Shown here piece by piece: positions 1 through 8,521 of a DNA stretch of 64,000 nucleotides; the first letter of the stretch is position 1; every line of letters starts with the position of its first letter. A program made the translations under genes and the position numbers. Source of the DNA: Geomonas ferrireducens (GTDB lineage Bacteria > Desulfobacterota > Desulfuromonadia > Geobacterales > Geobacteraceae). The notes beneath the pieces were generated by a model, which saw only the letters and a list, made by a program, of their open reading frames with translations, made no database searches and was not told the origin of the DNA. The stretch lies in the NCBI RefSeq assembly GCF_004917065.1, contig NZ_SSYA01000001.1, positions 948,550 to 1,012,549 of the forward strand, in the 5' to 3' direction.

Positions 1-143
1 AGGGCGTGCCATCCGGTACACACGACAAAGGCCTGAGGCTCGTTGCGTTGCGGTACGTTCTGAGCGTAGGCGTCGGCGCAAATGAAACCAGCCATCGCCA
101 GGAACGCGAGCGGTTTGAGCACTGCACGTTCAATCCTTTTCAT
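1..143 (-). CDS. Secreted protein, N-terminal fragment (runs off window)
   Basis: The frame opens with ATG at 143 and stays open to the window edge, giving 47 residues. An AGGAGG ribosome binding site lies at 151-156, seven bases before the start. The product begins MKRIERAVLK, followed by a hydrophobic stretch and an Ala-x-Ala type cleavage site (ADAYA before Gln), so it is a Sec signal peptide. The visible mature part ends in VVCTGWHA. It follows the 170-1489 gene by 26 bases on the same strand and is the last visible member of the long run of exported proteins. The family cannot be named from this fragment. Confidence 0.7.
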   Translation of the reverse strand, partial: MKRIERAVLKPLAFLAMAGFICADAYAQNVPQRNEPQAFVVCTGWHA

Positions 144-169
144 TGTTCCACCTCCTGCGAGACTCGCCG

Positions 170-1489
170 TTATCGCTCCTTCATGCAGGCTTGCCAGCCG
201 CCGTGCATAAAGGTCGCTTTATCGCACCAGACAGCGACCGGGTAGTAATCGCCCATCGCGTCCTGGGAGCATGGCCCCTTTTCATCCAGAACGCTTCGAT
301 CAGGAAGGCTCTTGAAATCCAAATCGAACGCGCAGTTAGCCCATGCCTCCTTGACCGCATAGGGGAAATAGTCCGATACCAGCGTGTGGCGCAAAACCAG
401 GAACTTGGGATACCGCTCGTCACCATACGGCAGCCAGTTTATGTTGGGACTCAACCAATCGGGGCGCTGCCGATCGTCCGATATGACGATCGTGTAATAG
501 CCCCCTTCGAGACGTGTCGTCAGATCGGTTGCGCAACCAATGAGCGAAAGCGGCACGGCGAAGTCCTGCTCGCACAGGGCCCAGTAGCGCATGTCGACGC
601 TCCGGAAGCCCCGTGACGGCTCCCAGATCGGTGCACCATTGAACGTGTCGGGAACCCCAGGTGCCTTGCCGCGTATGACGATGATCCGCCCCGGTTGGTA
701 ATCGTCCCCCGGCCACATCATCATGTATTTGCCGTCCGGATTGGGCCACAGGATCGACGGCGGGTTGGCCGGTGAAGCAAACCAGAGCCGATCGGTGGCC
801 GGCGTGCCTTCAATGACCTTCGGGTCGAAGTTCAGCGGGAAGAGCAGTTGGGCCAGGGCACTGATCTCGCCCCACTTGTTGACTGTCGGGCAGGTGTCCA
901 GCTGCTTGCCGGCCCCGGTTCCGTCCGTCAGCGTTATGGTGGGAAGGGGCACCCCGCCCATCAGGGCTTTGCCGGTTAAGGACGGATCTGCGTTCGGTAC
1001 GTACATGCGCAGGACCACCCAAACAAGGTCCGAGGAAACCTTGATGGTATTCGCCGAGCTGGAGTCGGAGCGCGAGATCACGACCGTATAGGTGCCGCTG
1101 CGACCGCCCGGCGGGACGAACGGGTTGCTGCTGCCCGGATCGGGGGCGATCTGGGCATCGTACAGATGCTGCTCTACGAGATGAAATCCCTGGTTGGTGT
1201 TGTGTTCAGCGTCGTAACCGAGAGTCTCGTAAGCAGTGATGGCAAAATAACGGATTTTGGGATAGGTGCCCTTGATGGTCATCTTTTCGTACCGCGTGTC
1301 GAAGGGCATGATCCAGTAACGGGCAGCACCGTCGGGGCCCTGCACGTTGCCGGAGCCTTCGGGCGAGAATACGAGCGGCCACCCACATCCTCGAGCATTG
1401 AACTCCGCGGCGCGTGCGTCACCGGGATGCATCAGAAACGCGAGGGCTATGAAGCAGCCCAACATAGCGATCCAGGTAGATACTTTCAT
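170..1489 (-). CDS. Secreted protein of unknown function
   Basis: The product has 439 residues. It has a clear signal peptide (MKVSTWIAML, hydrophobic core, AGDARA-like site near residue 27) and a good GGAGG site just before the ATG. Two stretches with similar wording, RYFAITAYE followed by YTVVISRSD and later YYTIVISDD, suggest two related beta-rich domains of about 150-200 residues. The wording resembles the RYF-containing core of the four paralogues nearby, but the overall sequence is clearly different. There are several Cys in the C-terminal third, compatible with disulfides outside the cytoplasm. It sits 69 bases after the 1559-3004 gene and is probably cotranscribed. No function is recognised. 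Confidence 0.75.
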   Translation of the reverse strand: MKVSTWIAMLGCFIALAFLMHPGDARAAEFNARGCGWPLVFSPEGSGNVQGPDGAARYWIMPFDTRYEKMTIKGTYPKIRYFAITAYETLGYDAEHNTNQGFHLVEQHLYDAQIAPDPGSSNPFVPPGGRSGTYTVVISRSDSSSANTIKVSSDLVWVVLRMYVPNADPSLTGKALMGGVPLPTITLTDGTGAGKQLDTCPTVNKWGEISALAQLLFPLNFDPKVIEGTPATDRLWFASPANPPSILWPNPDGKYMMMWPGDDYQPGRIIVIRGKAPGVPDTFNGAPIWEPSRGFRSVDMRYWALCEQDFAVPLSLIGCATDLTTRLEGGYYTIVISDDRQRPDWLSPNINWLPYGDERYPKFLVLRHTLVSDYFPYAVKEAWANCAFDLDFKSLPDRSVLDEKGPCSQDAMGDYYPVAVWCDKATFMHGGWQACMKER

Positions 1490-1558
1490 CGTTTCCTCCC
1501 TTGCCGGCCGGAAGGCGAAACCGGCCCGGCTCCGGTCCGTTGTGAATGCTCAGTCGCT

Positions 1559-3004
1559 TTACGGACGCGGCGAAAACTTGATGATGCGGTCGTAAAGCAT
1601 CTCCTGCGTGGCGGCTCCCACCTTGGTCGCAGGTTCAAGGTACATGCGGAAGTACACCCCCAGGATCGTGTTTTCATCGAGTTTCACGCGCGCACAGGGG
1701 GCGGACAACGGCACGCAACCGGCTTCGTTGCCGCAGTTGCGCGATGCCTTGTACACGTACATCAGATGCGCATCGGGATCCCCGGCGGGGAGGTAGCTGT
1801 CGGCCGAGCCTACCGGCAGATCGTCGTCGAAAAATCCGCCTAAAAACGCATTCCATTTCTGATGCGGGCCGTCACCTTCCATGTATCCGGTCGCGTAAAA
1901 ATTGACGTTCATGTACGTCGTTTTCCGGGTGGCTACGTGATTGGCGCCATAAATCACGAGATACTCGTCGTCGGCCAGCGTGAGAACGTCATTGAGATTG
2001 GATTGCGGCATCATCCAACCAGCATCCAGAACAAATCCATCCCGGGTGCCGCCATCCGCCCATGTTTTGCGTTGCAGGTTGTCATAATCCTCGTAGCAGG
2101 CTACCGCGGAGAGAAACTCGGTTGCATACATGCCGGGATTGGCGGCGATGACGCCCGCGCGGAGCTCCGCCAGCTTGTTCATCAGGTACATCTCGCTTTC
2201 TCCCGTTCCGCGGACACGCAGCGGGGGCATCGGGAAGGGTTTGGCGGTTGCCGACGCGCCTGGCGTCACCCGGAAGAGATGGAGGTTCACCGGCGAGCCC
2301 TCGATGTAACGCTTGCCGGCCGCCGGATCTTCAAACCTCGCCGTGCGCAGCGTGATCTGGAAGTCATCGGCGGTGTCGCCGTGCCCGAGCTTCAGCATCG
2401 AGGCGGGGAGCACGAGGGTATTGAAGATCGCCTCCGGGTAGCCGGCGCGCCTGAGCGCCGCACGAATGGCGGCATCGGTACCCTGGTCCGGGGTCAGAAT
2501 CAGCACAAAAGGAGTGTTGAAAGGGGTAGGTCCGGCGGTTTTGATGGTGGCGTTATTGACAGCGTCTCCCACGGTGCCGAAGATGTCCGTTTTTTTCAGT
2601 CCGCCATCCTTGTCGGGGTAGAACCTGCTGTAGATATGCGCGTAGAAGGCGAAGTATTTTGCCGGTGGCGGGGTCTTTCCGACCAGCACAATCGCTTCGT
2701 CAGGCCTGATTTTGAATTTTTGCGTCAGCACCGGCCCCTCGCCCGGTTTCGCTGCCTCTTTCGGGACGCTTGGTATGAGATAGAGACCGGAGTTCGCCAA
2801 AATGGCGTCCGGGAGGTTGCCGGCGCAAAATTCCCCCAGCGGGTTAAAGACCGTCGCAACGCCGGGGGTCACCGCAAAGCCATTTTGTTTGAGCGTTTCT
2901 TCGAAGGTAACCAGGGCGCGCTCCGGTGCCTCTTTCGACAATGCACAGGGCGCCGGCAGCAACAAAGCTGCCACAATCAAGGATAAGAATATTTTCCCTT
3001 TCAT
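1559..3004 (-). CDS. Secreted protein, paralogue A of the TPPP/YF family
   Basis: The product has 481 residues, with a signal peptide (MKGKIFLSLI, hydrophobic core, Cys20, mature part near KEAPERA). A GGAAGGAG site precedes the ATG. The conserved landmarks of the family, in order, are: LRPDEAxVLxGxTPPP with YFAF (about 101-120), GDAVNNATIKT, LTPDQGTDA, PLRVRGTGESE, DDEYLVIYGANH-ATRKTTYMN, a Cys pair near NCGNEAGC, and a C-terminal end YDRIIKFSPRP. The same landmarks occur in the products at 8522, 9970 and 11768. I recognise no characterised family and no catalytic motif. It follows the racemase-like gene by about 100 bases in the operon. Confidence 0.8.
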   Translation of the reverse strand: MKGKIFLSLIVAALLLPAPCALSKEAPERALVTFEETLKQNGFAVTPGVATVFNPLGEFCAGNLPDAILANSGLYLIPSVPKEAAKPGEGPVLTQKFKIRPDEAIVLVGKTPPPAKYFAFYAHIYSRFYPDKDGGLKKTDIFGTVGDAVNNATIKTAGPTPFNTPFVLILTPDQGTDAAIRAALRRAGYPEAIFNTLVLPASMLKLGHGDTADDFQITLRTARFEDPAAGKRYIEGSPVNLHLFRVTPGASATAKPFPMPPLRVRGTGESEMYLMNKLAELRAGVIAANPGMYATEFLSAVACYEDYDNLQRKTWADGGTRDGFVLDAGWMMPQSNLNDVLTLADDEYLVIYGANHVATRKTTYMNVNFYATGYMEGDGPHQKWNAFLGGFFDDDLPVGSADSYLPAGDPDAHLMYVYKASRNCGNEAGCVPLSAPCARVKLDENTILGVYFRMYLEPATKVGAATQEMLYDRIIKFSPRP

Positions 3005-3105
3005 ACCCGTTACTCCTTCCTTTGGTCACTGGATGTGTTTTCTCTCCTCTTTTTCGGAGTTCTGCGTTGATTTCACAGCGTTTTCCTGCGACATCTGACG
3101 ATCTG

Positions 3106-3963
3106 CTATTCACCATTCAGCGAATATTCGACCGCGGCCTCCGAATGTATTTGCGTCGTGTCGAAAACCGGTATGGAGACATCCTCCTGTTTGATGAGCA
3201 ACGGAATCTCCGTGCAGCCTAAAACGACCCCTTCCGCACCTTCTTCCTTCCGGAGGCGATCGATGATTTTCTTGAATCCCTCCCTGGATTCCCGTTGCAC
3301 CTTATTGGCGCACAGCTCGTCAAAAATCACGGCGTTGATGTAATCCCGCTCTTTCTTGCTGGGTATGACGACCTTGATCCCGTACTTCGCGAGACGATCT
3401 CGATAAAAGGGCTGTTCCATCGTGTACGTTGTGCCGAGTAGGGCGACGGTACGCACCCCTTTTTTGGCGACCGCTTTCCCCGTTGCGTCGGCGATATGGA
3501 GCACGGGCAGTCCGACTTGCTGTTCGACGGTGCCCGCAAGCGAGTTAAGCGTGTTGGAGGCGATGACGATGAAATCCGCGCCGCCTCGTTTCAGCCTCTG
3601 AGCGGCATCGACGATGGTTTTCGTCATCAGGGTCCAGTCGCCTTTATCGGCTAGTTTTTCCTGCTTGGAAAATTCACCGAACTCGATGGAGTACATCAGT
3701 AACTGCGCGGAACTCACCCCACCCAAGCGGTCGCGGACCTGTTCGTTCATGATGCGATAGTATTCTATCGATGACGCCCAACTGACTCCTCCTATGATGC
3801 CGATGGTTTTGATGGGACGTTTTTCCGAAGCGGTTGCAACGGGTGTATTTTGTTTTTCGCTTCCGTTTCTCAGCACATCCTGCGCGTAAGCTGCAGAAAA
3901 TCCGCTGACAATCATCATCAGAAGAACCAGGAAAGAGCAACAGCGCGTCAAGGTGATTTTCAT
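3106..3963 (-). CDS. Exported aspartate/glutamate racemase-like protein
   Basis: The product has 285 residues, counting from the ATG at 3963, which has GGAGG upstream. An upstream in-frame ATG at 3996 lacks a site and would put charged residues before the signal peptide. Residues 1-27 form a signal peptide (AAYA before Gln). The rest is the Asp/Glu racemase fold: KTIGIIGGVSW near residue 52, and the second catalytic cysteine in GCTEIP (Cys250). The first catalytic position, normally Cys in CNT, is Ser136 in ASNT. YgeA-type L-Asp/Glu racemases also have a non-Cys residue (Thr) here, so activity is possible but asymmetric. Export of such an enzyme is unusual, and its substrate would be extracytoplasmic. 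Confidence 0.82.
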   Translation of the reverse strand: MKITLTRCCSFLVLLMMIVSGFSAAYAQDVLRNGSEKQNTPVATASEKRPIKTIGIIGGVSWASSIEYYRIMNEQVRDRLGGVSSAQLLMYSIEFGEFSKQEKLADKGDWTLMTKTIVDAAQRLKRGGADFIVIASNTLNSLAGTVEQQVGLPVLHIADATGKAVAKKGVRTVALLGTTYTMEQPFYRDRLAKYGIKVVIPSKKERDYINAVIFDELCANKVQRESREGFKKIIDRLRKEEGAEGVVLGCTEIPLLIKQEDVSIPVFDTTQIHSEAAVEYSLNGE

Positions 3964-4042
3964 AGCTGCCTCCTTTTCCGGCCAATGCCGGGCCAACCAT
4001 CCTGTCCCTTTTCTCGATCATCTGCACAGCATCCCGGGCACC

Positions 4043-5728
4043 TCACTTCAGATAAAGCGGCATCAGCGTGAACTTACCGTCCAGGCTGTCGGGCACATCA
4101 CGCAAGGGTTGCCAGGCCCACGGCGATTCGCTCCAGATGAACGGCTTCCCCTGCACGTGGGGGGTACCGTAGAGCATCCAAAAACCGGTGCTCGTGGCTG
4201 AAGCATCGAGGACGCCGGCCAACGCCATAAAAGAACGCACCATTTCCGTCGATCCCACCTTGGCGTCGAGCGCCCCGTCAGGAATCTGCTTGGGATAGTC
4301 GGTCACCCCATACCCCAGATCCCAGCGCCCGAAAACGGAGAGGGGGTTGTTCGGATCGGTATAGGTGATGACGTTTCGTGCCGTCTGCAGATTCGTCACC
4401 CCGGGCAACCATTTGTTGAACTGCAAACGCCGCTCGGGGCGATTGTCGGTGGATTGGAGATCCTCCCGCACCTGCAGCGAGGCGGGGTAGTTGATCCCCA
4501 TCAGGTAGTCGGGGGTGACCATCTCCGCGTCGTAATCGGTCGAGCAAGCGCCGCCGTCCGTCGAGCGGCTCGTGACCTCGTAGGGGCCGCCGGTCGAGCG
4601 GTAGTACACGAAGCAGCGGTAGGACATCTCCACCAGCCCGGTCGCGCCGGTGTTGGCGTCCGCCAGCATGTAACCGTTCAGGTAGCTGCCGGTGTTGTCG
4701 AGGGAGATGGCGTCGAAGAACGCGGTGATGGAATCCGAAAACTGCTCCGCAAGGGCCGCCCGCCAGAAGATCCAGAGCCCCAAGGGCTTGACCTGGCTGT
4801 GGGACATCCGATGGGTTGTCTCGTTGAACATGAGCCCCTTGTTGTTATAGCCGAAATCGGTGGTCGAGCCGATCAGGCCGGGGGTCGCCGCGTTGAAGGT
4901 GATCATGTCGTTGTTGACGACGAGGGTCTGCGCCATCGACTGGGAAAGGAACCCCGACCAGGTGTTGTGGGTGAGGATGGTCTCGCCCCCCGCGCGTTTC
5001 AGGAAGGCGGAACATCGGTCGGGGAAAGCGCCCGTTCTCGTCCCACCTGGGGGGAGATCGAGGAAAGAGATCACGTCCATCAGGTCGCAGAAGGCGTTCA
5101 CGAAGTAGACGTCCATGAAGGTGGGGCCGGCGGTCTCATAGCCTAGGAGAAGCTCCGACGCCTGAAAGTAGTTGCCGTCGGGGAGCCAGTTGCCGGAAAA
5201 GTCGAGGCCGGCCGGCTCCTCGACAGTGGCGCCGTGGTAAATGCCGAGCATCCGGAAGAGAAGCCTCTTCAGCCGGTGGGCCGTCTCCGCCTCGGTCGCC
5301 GGGTCTTCGAGGTACCGCAAGAAGGCGGCGTAGTTGGCGTTCAATAGATCGCCAGCCTTGTCCAATTCCGCCTGCGCGGGACCGTGCTGCGTCGGAAACG
5401 TGTGGTCAGGGTTGATCAGGTAGGCGTTGTCCCAGCAGTTGTCCCGGGCCGACACGATCATCGCCCCCTGCAACTTCCCCTGGATGAATCCGGCCCGGTA
5501 CTCCGCCTTCAGGTCGTTCGCGTCCCTCGACACCACCGTGAGGTTGACGATGTTGTTGATGGTCCGGATCGCGCCCGAAGCGCTCGCGTCCAGCGCGTAG
5601 GTCGTGAGCGCGGGCGCTCTCCCCGGCGCCAGGTATGACTTGCCGGGGGTGAATTCCCCGGCGGCTGCCGTTGTGGAGACACCAAGGACAGCGGTCCATA
5701 GCAGAAGGATGTACCCTCCGACTTTCAT
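4043..5728 (-). CDS. Secreted phospholipase B-like (PLBD/laminin-A type) Ntn hydrolase
   Basis: The product has 561 residues from the ATG at 5728 (AGGAGG upstream), with a signal peptide ending near TAAA-GEF. The segment around Cys239-Ser240 (DRCSAF) followed by THNTW (253-257) matches the autocleavage/nucleophile region of eukaryotic phospholipase B-like proteins, which read CSALI then AHNTW. The C-terminal KPFIWSESPWAW also matches the PPFQWSTSPF end of that family. Members are Ntn hydrolases in which the Cys becomes the N-terminal nucleophile after self-cleavage, acting on lipid or amide bonds. Length (about 550-590) fits. The neighbouring Zn-PLC-like protein suggests joint attack on phospholipids. 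Family assignment is by remembered motifs, not a search. Confidence 0.72.
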   Translation of the reverse strand: MKVGGYILLLWTAVLGVSTTAAAGEFTPGKSYLAPGRAPALTTYALDASASGAIRTINNIVNLTVVSRDANDLKAEYRAGFIQGKLQGAMIVSARDNCWDNAYLINPDHTFPTQHGPAQAELDKAGDLLNANYAAFLRYLEDPATEAETAHRLKRLLFRMLGIYHGATVEEPAGLDFSGNWLPDGNYFQASELLLGYETAGPTFMDVYFVNAFCDLMDVISFLDLPPGGTRTGAFPDRCSAFLKRAGGETILTHNTWSGFLSQSMAQTLVVNNDMITFNAATPGLIGSTTDFGYNNKGLMFNETTHRMSHSQVKPLGLWIFWRAALAEQFSDSITAFFDAISLDNTGSYLNGYMLADANTGATGLVEMSYRCFVYYRSTGGPYEVTSRSTDGGACSTDYDAEMVTPDYLMGINYPASLQVREDLQSTDNRPERRLQFNKWLPGVTNLQTARNVITYTDPNNPLSVFGRWDLGYGVTDYPKQIPDGALDAKVGSTEMVRSFMALAGVLDASATSTGFWMLYGTPHVQGKPFIWSESPWAWQPLRDVPDSLDGKFTLMPLYLK

Positions 5729-5801
5729 GATGGTTCCTCCTTTCCGACCTCCGTTTTCAGGTCCGTCTTTTGACATCCGCTGCCGCGCTCGAAGACCCTA
5801 C

Positions 5802-7322
5802 CTACTTGATGAGCGCTTCCAGAGTTGCTATCGAGTTACCGATCAGCGGGTCTATCAGCGCCTGCGATGGACAGGTAATGATCCAGTCCGGTGTAAAACC
5901 CGATCCTTGCGTGTCGGGTGTGCCTCTGAGAGCGCATCCGTCTGTTTTGTCCAGTATCGAGTTGAGTTGATCCAAGGCGCTTTGATATTCAGCCGTCCTG
6001 CGCGCCGGCTTCGTGGACTCTTCCGCCGCCTTGATGCTTGCGATGACCGCATCAAACTTGTTCAGGAGGGCTTTTCTCCTGTTCTCCTCTACCTTGGTGT
6101 TGGCCCCATCCATGTCGCTTGTCGCCACCCGGACCGGATCCGCGACGATGCTCTGGATAATCTGAATCTGTTGTATTGCAGCAGCAGGTGTGGGCGGCGG
6201 CGGATTACCTGCACCGTAGCCGACCGTTGTCATGTAAATGTCCCAGTTGCCGTTCCTGGAGTCCATGTAAACGATGCGCCCGCCGGAACTTCTTGGAAAC
6301 TGTTGATCTCCGACAACATTTGTCACTCTGAACTCAGCGGGATAGAGCGTGTTGTAGAGGTAAATGTTCCAGTGGTAAGTGTCATATGTCCACCCTTGAT
6401 AAACGATGTAATAAACCCCGCTGTAGAGCTCGGAGATATGCGGCGATTGATGAGGCACATGGTCGGTCCAGTACACTGGGGCTGTCGTATTCCAGGTGGC
6501 ACCGGTTGCCACATCTTTCATGTAAACATCACGGTCATTGCCCCACATGAAGTCGTTAGGAGGAGACCACCGATAACTATTCAACACATCCCAGACGATA
6601 TGACTGCCGCTGATTGCTGGAAGCTGCGGATTTCGACTCCCCTTTTGACATCCAAGATCGGGATCGCAGGAGTATTGCCATATCTTGGTTTCGCTTCCAC
6701 CGGCGAGGTCAACATAGTACACGTTGCCATCCTTGATGTAGGCTATGCGGTTGCCGGAGATCGCCGGAGATGTATTCGCCCCTGATGTTGTCACCCGTGT
6801 TTCAGTGTTCGCCACGAGATCATAGAGGTAGATGTCCCAGTTGCCGTTCCTATTGTCCTGCCACACTATTTTGGTACCGTCTATTGCAGGAAATTCCTGA
6901 CTAGCCGCACTCGTGGTTATCTGGGTCTCCGTTTTTGTTGTCAGGTCATACAGGTAGATGTCCCAGTTGCCGTTCCTGTCATCCTGGTAAACGATTTTAT
7001 TGCCGGAAATTCTCGGACTGGTTTGATTACCCGTATTCGTGGTTATGCGATTTTCCGGATAACCGTATTTCATCAGGTAGATGTCCCAATTGCCGTTTCT
7101 ATTGTCCTGATACACTATGAGGTCACCGGAGATATCAGGATTCTCCTGGGATGCAGGGTCTGAGGTTAATTGCTCCTCCATGAACAAGATTTCGGCCATT
7201 GCAGGTCCGGATGAAAATGCACCGAGTCCAAGGAGAATAACGGCAGTCCTTGCCAACATGATCTTCAAGGAGCGCATGTTAAGTGCCTGCTTCTCCATTT
7301 TGCCGCCTCTGATTGTTTTCAT
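5802..7322 (-). CDS. Secreted TolB/WD40-like beta-propeller protein
   Basis: The product has 506 residues with an N-terminal export signal (hydrophobic 25-40, GPAMAEI). A GGGGAG site precedes the ATG at 7322; an in-frame ATG eight codons in is a weaker alternative. The body holds repeats of the form ISGxxIVYQDxRNGNWDIYLYD, at least four of them with the NGNWDIYL core, typical of TolB/DPP-IV style propeller blades. The last about 125 residues, after a proline run (PPPPTP), form a helical domain with three Cys. Propellers of this type bind proteins or glycans, and no catalytic residues were seen. It lies between the PLC-like and PLB-like genes in the operon. Confidence 0.82.
   Translation of the reverse strand: MKTIRGGKMEKQALNMRSLKIMLARTAVILLGLGAFSSGPAMAEILFMEEQLTSDPASQENPDISGDLIVYQDNRNGNWDIYLMKYGYPENRITTNTGNQTSPRISGNKIVYQDDRNGNWDIYLYDLTTKTETQITTSAASQEFPAIDGTKIVWQDNRNGNWDIYLYDLVANTETRVTTSGANTSPAISGNRIAYIKDGNVYYVDLAGGSETKIWQYSCDPDLGCQKGSRNPQLPAISGSHIVWDVLNSYRWSPPNDFMWGNDRDVYMKDVATGATWNTTAPVYWTDHVPHQSPHISELYSGVYYIVYQGWTYDTYHWNIYLYNTLYPAEFRVTNVVGDQQFPRSSGGRIVYMDSRNGNWDIYMTTVGYGAGNPPPPTPAAAIQQIQIIQSIVADPVRVATSDMDGANTKVEENRRKALLNKFDAVIASIKAAEESTKPARRTAEYQSALDQLNSILDKTDGCALRGTPDTQGSGFTPDWIITCPSQALIDPLIGNSIATLEALIK
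6233..7106 (-). repeat. Dispersed DNA repeats encoding the NGNWDIYL blade core
   Basis: Near-identical stretches of about 23-30 bases (core ATGTCCCAGTTGCCGTTCCT on the plus strand) occur near 6235, 6830, 6958 and 7081 within the propeller gene. They encode the same RNGNWDIY segment with very similar codons, which suggests recent internal blade duplication or gene conversion. Confidence 0.75.
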
Positions 7323-7415
7323 TTCGATCTCCCCTTTAGCCGCGTACCAGGCTTCCTATGCTTTTCATCCACCTCATGGGTGTCCCTGGTTTAAGGCCCG
7401 CCTCTTCCCGACTCC

Positions 7416-8411
7416 TTATTTCTTCTGTCGCCCCCCTTGGGGTAAAGATAGGGTAATCCCGTGATCCTTCAGGCTCTTGCCCACGTACAGGACGGCAGCC
7501 TCGATCTCTGCCTTGTAGTCGTCGCAGATCCCCATGGCGCTGAACATCGCCGCTTTGAGGATGTCGACGGGGGCGGAGAACCCGAGCTCGGAGAGCACCC
7601 CGGTAAGCTGCACGGCGAGCAGTTGCACCGCAACGGGTTCGGGCTGGGAGATGGCCTGTCCCAGGAAGATCATGTCCTTTCGGTGCCCTTTCTCGGCAGC
7701 GGTCAACGCAGCAGCTGCGGCCAAGGAGTCGCCGCCGAAGCAGTACGCCGCATAATCCGCTACAAAGGCCTTCACGAACAGGGGCTGGAACCCCTTCGTG
7801 TCGCTCCGGGCCGCTGCGGCCAAGCGCCGGCCGAGCAGAGGGGCCATTTCCTTCTCGATCCTTATGTCTATCGCTTCTTCCACGATCACGTGGGCGGTCA
7901 GGAGCGCCATGTCGGGGTCCATGCCGAGACCGGCGAATGCCTCGCCGAACGTCTGCTCCGGGTCGGCCGGGTTTACCGGAGCGTTCAGCAGTAGCCTCGC
8001 CTTCACGATGATGTACCCGTCGTTCTCCCCGCATGTCTGGCAGGAGGTATGGGCGACGTGATCGCCCCCCCATTGCTGGTTGTGACTGACGAACCCGAAA
8101 GCAAGGGCCTCTTCGGTGTTTGTCTCCGCTGCGTCCCAGACCTTCAGGAAGGTGTCGGCGTAAGTTCCCTGGGTCTGATCCCCTATCCAACCGGGGCACA
8201 AGTCCGGGTCGAACACGAAGTTGTACATGTCCGGCGCGACGCTCCCCCACATCTCTTTCAGGTCGTCATGCCCCGCGTGGCTACCCAGCTGGTCGACAAT
8301 GTAGGCATGGGTCGCCTGGTTCCAAGAAAACGCCACGGTGGGCATCATGAGGAACAGGCAGCACAACAATCCCAATGCCATGAGATGTTTCTTAGCACCC
8401 TTTCTTTTCAT
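7416..8411 (-). CDS. Secreted zinc-dependent phospholipase C-like protein
   Basis: The product has 331 residues. The signal peptide is predicted to end at AFS, leaving Trp30 as the first mature residue, as in bacterial zinc phospholipases C, where the N-terminal Trp ligates zinc. Further candidate ligands appear in order: His35 (ATHAY), Asp61 (APDM), His110 (GFVSH), Asp117-His118 and His121 (GGDHVAH), and a later HVIVE motif that gives the HxxxE pair. The mature length of about 300 residues is close to the Clostridium alpha-toxin catalytic domain, but no C2-like domain is seen. The predicted activity is hydrolysis of phospholipid head groups outside the cell. The assignment rests on metal-ligand order. 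Confidence 0.68.
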   Translation of the reverse strand: MKRKGAKKHLMALGLLCCLFLMMPTVAFSWNQATHAYIVDQLGSHAGHDDLKEMWGSVAPDMYNFVFDPDLCPGWIGDQTQGTYADTFLKVWDAAETNTEEALAFGFVSHNQQWGGDHVAHTSCQTCGENDGYIIVKARLLLNAPVNPADPEQTFGEAFAGLGMDPDMALLTAHVIVEEAIDIRIEKEMAPLLGRRLAAAARSDTKGFQPLFVKAFVADYAAYCFGGDSLAAAAALTAAEKGHRKDMIFLGQAISQPEPVAVQLLAVQLTGVLSELGFSAPVDILKAAMFSAMGICDDYKAEIEAAVLYVGKSLKDHGITLSLPQGGRQKK

Positions 8412-8521
8412 CTCGCTATTCCTCCGTGGTCATCTCCCCTCGGCCGATCAAGAGTGCGGCACCCGGCGGCGAAAACATCGGCTGACCGGCCGAGGGGATC
8501 TGCATGGACCAATGTCCTTGG

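Noticed and set aside
4454-5146. Long plus-strand open frames opposite the PLB-like gene, and similar ones opposite other genes (for example 59473-62520)
   Set aside because: They are mirror frames caused by high GC at third codon positions; composition is unnatural and they lack ribosome binding sites.
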